Source: Nereocystis luetkeana
Lineage: Eukaryota; Sar; Phaeophyceae; Laminariales; Laminariaceae
Length of the DNA: 64,000 bases
Direction of reading: 5' to 3'
NCBI GenBank assembly: GCA_031213475.1
Contig: JARUPZ010000003.1
Span: 13,459,580 to 13,523,579, forward strand
Both the position numbers and the translations under genes were made by a program. Of this stretch, positions 51,787 through 64,000 are shown piece by piece. Each line of letters begins with the position of its first letter. The stretch's first letter is position 1. Under the pieces are notes generated by a model. The model searched no databases. It was given only the letters and a program-made list of their open reading frames with translations, and was not told the origin of the DNA.

Positions 51787-54700
51787 CAGCCTACCTGGTA
51801 CACGACAACAGCAGCGCAGCAGCAACAGCAGTGATACACGCAGTGGCAGCAACAGTGGCATCTGTCGATGTCAGTACGTACACCAGGACGGTATGTACGC
51901 GTAGTGCATTTTGCTATACCAATTCCAGGTAGTAACCCTTTTAGGAATGCAGCCCCGTTTTGGGGGCGAACTTCTCAATTTCCAAGTAGGTTGTCCCTAG
52001 AACGGGATTGCAGCACTTACAGTGAAGGATTCAATGTATGATATCAGAAGTGAAAGTGTGCTGTGTTTGGTGGGGTATGTGAGGCAGTTTGGGGTACCCG
52101 AGCAACCTACCCGCCCGGTATAACCAACTGCACCAACGGGTATACATATTCCCGCCCCCGACTACCGAACCTCGTCTGAATGTTGCAGAACCTGGTATCG
52201 ATACACCAAGGACTACCAGGTATATATAGACTGCTAGTGGGGTAGCTTTAGTATTTGACCTAATACTATGATATACCCGTATAACTACTCACCCTATTAC
52301 GGGGGGCCATAGTAGTTAATAGGACCAAATATTGTCAGTAAACATGGTTAAATATACACCAGGGTAGGTTTTTATGTATACCATAGGTCCTATTAGCCAT
52401 GGCCCCCCGTAATACTAAACACAGCCTTTAGGTGCATTTTTATTAGAACGGGAGACCATATTAAATAGGACCTACGGTGCACACTAATACGTACCTGGTA
52501 CCTATATATTTCGCTATTTTTACCAACAATATTTGGTCCTATTAACTATGGCCCCCCGTAATAGTGAGGTTCGAGTATTGAGTACTACAGCAAGTACCAG
52601 GAAGTCGCCCCAACCGTTTTCAGCACTGGGGTACATGCGGGTTCCCTGTCTCCTTGCTGCGCCCCTTACTTGCTGCTGTACTCCTGCACTCTTACGAACG
52701 AACACACGATGAGCGCGCTTACATCTTACTTCGTAGGCTTGACTATTTGTAGTATTAATATTAATAGTACTTCTCTCTCGTACGAACAAGAAGCAGGGCG
52801 GCCGCGTGTGTTTTTACACAGTACACAGGAAGAGTACCTCGGGTATTCTTGAAACTACTTGCTTTTGTTGGACGCAGGTTGACATTTCCTTCGGGTTCGG
52901 ATGCGGAGACGCACCGAGATGGATCATCTAGAGTACCCACACTCTCGGGAGTCAGTCAATTGCGAAATACAATACATTTTTGCTTTACTACTGTGAAAAT
53001 GATCCTACTCTGGTTCCCAGTATTTTATCCCCGACAGTGGTTGCAGTTGTGAGACTGGTCCACTTCTTTATGCCCGGTATCATTTGCTGCCCTGTACTTT
53101 TCACAACTATTAGTACGTCGACTGTCCAGTCAACCAATGAAAAACTGACACCCCCATTCTCCCGCGGTGTACCGATCGTCGTGCTTTTCATCTCGCTCTC
53201 TTCTCCTGTTGCCCTTTCCTGTCTTTTTTTTTGGACGGTCAACGTTGCAATAAATCGAACGACCAACGACGCAGTTCTTTGTGTCATGGATACCCTTCTA
53301 CTGGCTGGGCAAGTGCGCCGGCCTGGCGCTACTGTTCATCCCGGGTGGCAACATCCCCAGCGTCGTGTTCGAACGTGTCGTGGTGTGGGGAATGGACAAC
53401 GCTCACGACATCCTCAACAACCTCGTCGTGCCCAATGTCGTCCAGTTCGCCGTCTCCCTCCCCTGGCGCGTGCTCCTAGTCCTGTTTCCCGCGATGCCCC
53501 CCCCAGCTTCTGGGCGAGCGGGTTTGCACCCTAAGAAAGGCGTTACCGGCAAGGGAAACGGTCTTGCTCACCGCCTGCAGCATCTTCAGGTGCCGACCTC
53601 ACCGACGTCTCCGGGTGTTAATTTTTCCGGGAATGGGCAGCGGCAGAATTCGCCTCCTCGTGCTGAGGCGCCGGCGGCAGCGACTGAGGCGGCCCCGTTC
53701 GAGGTGGAAAAGAGAGTAAACTCGCCGTCGCCACCTCCACTCCCACCCCGCACCCTTGTGACAACGCCTCGGGATAAGGAGGTAAACCTTACCGGTCAGG
53801 CAAGTGCTGCCGTGAGCATCGGCGCGGACGAAGCCGGCGGCCTTCGCGGGGACCACGCGACGGACAACACGCCAGACGCTGCGAGGCACCTCACTGAGGG
53901 AGATGCGGGCCAGGATGACCTCGCTCGTACGCCGTCTGCACAAGACGAGGGGCGCGGCGGGGCTAGCAGTACGGAAGGCAGCACTGAGGACCGACGAGGG
54001 AGTGTGGGTCGGAGGAAGTCGTTCGGCGAAATGGTGCGCTCGGCGCTAACTGGGAACTCGGAAATCCGCTTGCGGGACCACCTCTTCGACCTTAACACGG
54101 CCTCCCCCGCTCCGCCTCAATCGGCTTCCCGAGAGCCACAGCCGGATCCTCCCGCCGCCACCACCGCCGCCGCCGCTAGCTCGAAGCCTTGGCAAGAACG
54201 AGGCCGCGCGGAACAACAAGCCTCGGACGCCGCTGCCGCCGCCGCTTTGCCTCCCATTTCTGACAGTGACAGTGGCAAGCAGCAAGCTAGGAGAGAGGTG
54301 GGAGCGGCACATGAGAGCCCGGCGGTGTCGTCGACTGCGACACGGGCTAGACACGCAACCCGCCAACGGCTGCCCGAATTTTCTCAGCTGTCTTTCAAGA
54401 GCGACAGAAGCGATGGTGGTGACGGCGGCGACGGTGGTGGTAGTGGTAGTGGTGGTGGTATCGGTGGCGGTGCTCGCGGTGGCGGTATCGGTGGCGGTGC
54501 TCGCGGTGGCAGTAGCGGTGGTGTTGGCGGCGGAGAGATAGGAAAAGGGGCGACTGAAGACCCCAGCAGAGGAATACGGCGCAGAAATCCATCGGGGCGC
54601 CGATCACAGGACAAGAATAAGAACCCCTATACCTCCGCCGGTTCCACCGCCGCTCCCTTGAACGGCGGCCGGTCCGCAAATACAAGCGTCCCCGCCGACT

Positions 54701-55050
54701 CCCGCGCGCAGAGGCTGGTGGAGTGGAGGAAGAGGCGCACCGAGCAGGCCAGCGCACAGCAGAAGGACAAATCTCGGACGAGCAGGATGGCCGCCAACAC
54801 CGACTCTACCGCCCCTGGCTCAAATCCTAGCCCTGGCTCCGCCGCGGCGGCGGCAGGGGCTAACGGAGCCACCCCTGGCGGCCCGACAGCGAGAAGACCG
54901 AACGCCGCGCCCTCCAGGAGATTCCGGCACGTGGAGAGGTTTCGCTCCGAAATGGCGAACAATGCCGGAGGGTCTCCTCCGAAGGAAGCTGACGATGCTG
55001 CCTCACACGCGCCATCGCCGAGATCAGCGGGTGTAGGCAGGTCACAGTAA
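50553..55050 (+). CDS. REEP/HVA22 (TB2/DP1) family membrane protein with long disordered tail
   Basis: Likely an ER-shaping hairpin protein. Exons 50553-50615, 50811-50906 and 53275-55050 give 644 residues. Exon 1 encodes MPNWLASELCMVVSFSLGAW-K; exon 2 TFKVLKHSGTDYNLLKTWCL then LGLLRVFEEYFE; exon 3 starts FFVSWIPFYWLGKCAGLALL. Order and spacing match the REEP N-terminal hairpin (start Met-x-x-Trp, aromatic-x-x-Lys linker, W-(I/F)-P-F-Y). Intron 1 is GT-AG. Intron 2 would need a GC-AG pair (GAG/GCGAGA) for the alignment to hold; an in-frame GT alternative at about 50971 adds about 22 residues. Residues after about 130 are Pro/Ser/Ala/Gly-rich, with a GGDGG/GGGARGGG stretch, far longer than animal REEPs. 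It is divergent from the pseudouridine synthase gene. Confidence 0.8.
51737..51785 (+). repeat. CAG triplet microsatellite in intron 2 of the REEP-family gene
   Basis: (CAG)n with CAA interruptions, followed by TACCTGGTA at 51792-51800. On the other strand it reads as a poly-Leu frame, which is an artefact. Confidence 0.85.
51936..52030. mobile_element. TTAA-type hairpin MITE, degenerate copy
   Basis: CCCTTTTAGGAATGCAGCCC...ACGGGATTGCAGC retains both arms. Flanks are GTAA and TTCAA. Confidence 0.65.
52297..52412. mobile_element. TA-flanked hairpin MITE, copy H
   Basis: 116 bp with TA flanks. It contains ATATACACCAGGGTAGG where relatives have ATATATAGG, an 8-base CACCAGGG insertion at a TA. 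Confidence 0.88.
52445..52561. mobile_element. TA-flanked hairpin MITE, copy I, left end degenerate
   Basis: Opposite orientation to copy H and only 32 bp from it. The right terminus CCCCCCGTAA plus TA is intact; the left terminus reads GAACGGGAGACC. It carries TACCTGGTA at 52492-52500. Confidence 0.82.
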
Positions 55051-55145
55051 CTGAGGTTGTTAGCTGAGGGTGTGGTCGCGCGGGAGAGAGGGAGCTATGG
55101 AATGAGCTATGGGGTTGGTTGGAAACCTCACGGAGGCGAGGGGTA

Positions 55146-55285
55146 GGGGGGGGGGGGGGGGGGGCAGGAGGGGCTCTGCACGCATTCTTTATTGCGCGTG
55201 TTTGTTGGAGGTTTTATTGGGCTTGCTGTTGGTGCCATAGAGAAAACGAGAGCCACTGCTGCTGCTGCTGCTGCTGCTGCAGCGG
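55146..55285 (+). repeat. G run and CTG microsatellite after the REEP-family stop
   Basis: A G run (about 55147-55164) and (CTG)8-9 (about 55257-55281) lie 100-230 bp after the stop codon, probably in the 3' UTR or just beyond. No other gene is seen between 55050 and 56728; several open frames there lack family or splice support. Confidence 0.7.
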
Positions 55286-56610
55286 TTTCGGGTGGAGGCG
55301 GCCCTCGCCCCATTTAGATTGCACAAAAGTGCGTGTGTGTTTATGCGATGTGCAAATATGTTGCTAGCTTCAGTTAGTGATTCTCCTGATATAGTCAAGT
55401 AGCGCTCCGTACTCCCTGTCTGCCGCTGCTACCACTGCCGGTTGCAATTTTGTTTTTGTACATTTTTTTTCCCACATGTTTTGGGGTCGCACTGTTCATC
55501 CCCGGGTTTAATATTGACAGCGGTTAGTTGCGTAAAAGCATCTACCTGTCGCAGGGTAGTGGCGTGTCTTCGGGCCGTTTGATTTTTGCCGCCTGTTTTG
55601 ACCGAGTGCATCGCGTACATCTTGATCTGTGTATCGTAGGGCCAATTGGGCTTCGCAATTATCGCTGTCCCAGGCACCGTCGCCGCCTTTTTTTTCAGTC
55701 AGGGAGATTTTGTCGGGGGGGAGACCACGACGGCAACTGCCGAAATCGTGTTATTATTTTTGTGGCTTTCGTTGGTTATTTTGGTGCAGTCAGCTTTTAC
55801 GTGCTCGAGAGCAGCGTTGAAATCTGCTGGAAGTAAAATTGTAACTTGTAGATATTTTATCCCCACGAGATGGGCTCCATTCACAACACGGCAGCAGTCA
55901 GCATTGCCACGCCTTCCATGAAAATCCTGAGAAACTATGGGCTGGTTAGGTTGGTGTTAGAGAGGACAAATCGGAATGCAGTATCGCCTTCTGGCTTATG
56001 ACCCCTTTCTGACTTAAGAGGCGTAAAAAGGGACGTAAAAATGGCGATTACTCCTGCTGCACATCATCGGCCACCGCCCACACGGACGCAGCAACCGAAT
56101 ACGTTTTTTTTTTTTTTTTACGTTTTCCAGTTGGACAATGTGTGATATCATGATGGGCTTCTTCAACGTCAATCACTCATGAACATTCCCAGCCAGGGAA
56201 AACGAACAAGGAAACCCATGCACGAAGTCTAAACCCCTTTCGTATCGATTTCTACAGCAGTAGCTCCCCGAACGCATCGTTTTCTACTCGTAACTAGTAT
56301 ACCAGATACTCTGTACCTGGTATACTGTACCTGGTATGTATTAATAGTAGTTGTAGGCGGTACATTGTTGTAGGATTTTGTATGTTCGAAATGAGGCATT
56401 TTGTACTCCCCGTCTTGAGCGAATGCCCGCTATCTGCTTGTGCTGATTTCGAACGAGTACAGAGAGCACAGAGCCACCAGCTGCCATTTTTTCCGAGAGA
56501 TGGTGCGCCGTGCCGTACCTTGCGTCACGGCCGACTGGCCGACTTGAAGAAGCAAAAAGAATACACGCAATAACCAGTGATTGTCTTAAAATGTATCCCC
56601 GCATAATTAA

Positions 56611-64000
<7,390 letters not shown>

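Larger units (their letters stand above)
2043..56336. repeat. Dispersed 9-mer TACC(A/T)GGTA, 30 exact copies
   Basis: Starts of exact copies: 2043, 6219, 6955, 7010, 15019, 18093, 19597, 19613, 21361, 23489, 26634, 26860, 35224, 35252, 38100, 38612, 40734, 42993, 43777, 45743, 49439, 49559, 51315, 51454, 51474, 51792, 52214, 52492, 56314, 56328. The two forms are reverse complements of each other, so the motif is a palindrome with a central A/T. Variants such as CACCAGGTA, TACCAGATA and TACCAGGGTA are also common. Equal base use predicts about 0.5 copies in 64 kb. All but the one at 26634 lie outside coding exons. Confidence 0.9.

Overview
This window is nuclear DNA from an intron-rich eukaryote that carries many repeats. 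Genes are split into short exons by introns of about 0.2-2.6 kb, with GT-AG borders and one probable GC-AG border. The introns are filled with transposons, minisatellites and homopolymer tracts. Gene content (a sulfatase, a mitochondrial-type EF-Tu, a Ty1/copia element, a tyrosine-recombinase element) and style fit a stramenopile, most likely a brown alga. That assignment is inference, not proof.

Layout: 1-7378 is repeats (an inverted-repeat element, tandem repeats, a CCATGG-dense tract) with no gene I can defend. 7379-22440 (+) holds eleven exons of an arylsulfatase-type gene complete at its 3' end; the 5' exons are not identified. 22441-26214 is tandem and dispersed repeats. 26215-33413 is a tyrosine-recombinase element with split direct repeats, interrupted by a 5.7-kb Ty1/copia retrotransposon (26699-32435, 5-bp target duplication). 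33414-41650 is repeat-rich, with tRNA-like repeats, a TAGGG array, the last two exons of an unidentified minus-strand gene (36070-37475) and two possible exons of a small plus-strand gene. 41651-50307 (-) is a complete seven-exon TruA/PUS1-family tRNA pseudouridine synthase. 50553-55050 (+), divergent from it, is a three-exon REEP/HVA22-family membrane protein with a very long disordered tail. 56728-64000 (+) is a nuclear gene for organellar (probably mitochondrial) EF-Tu, cut off by the window end after part of exon 7.

The genes look like independent housekeeping or metabolic loci, not a pathway cluster. The most unusual signal is a 9-mer, TACC(A/T)GGTA, found exactly 30 times where about 0.5 would be expected. 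Several repeat pairs show it as an insertion at a TA dinucleotide. It looks like the footprint of a TA-targeting transposon. Other notable structures are a TTAA-flanked (piggyBac-like) 90-bp hairpin family, a TA-flanked hairpin family of about 105 bp with one copy of the first nested in it, two unrelated repeat families that end in poly(C), and an EF-Tu intron built almost entirely of triplet repeats.
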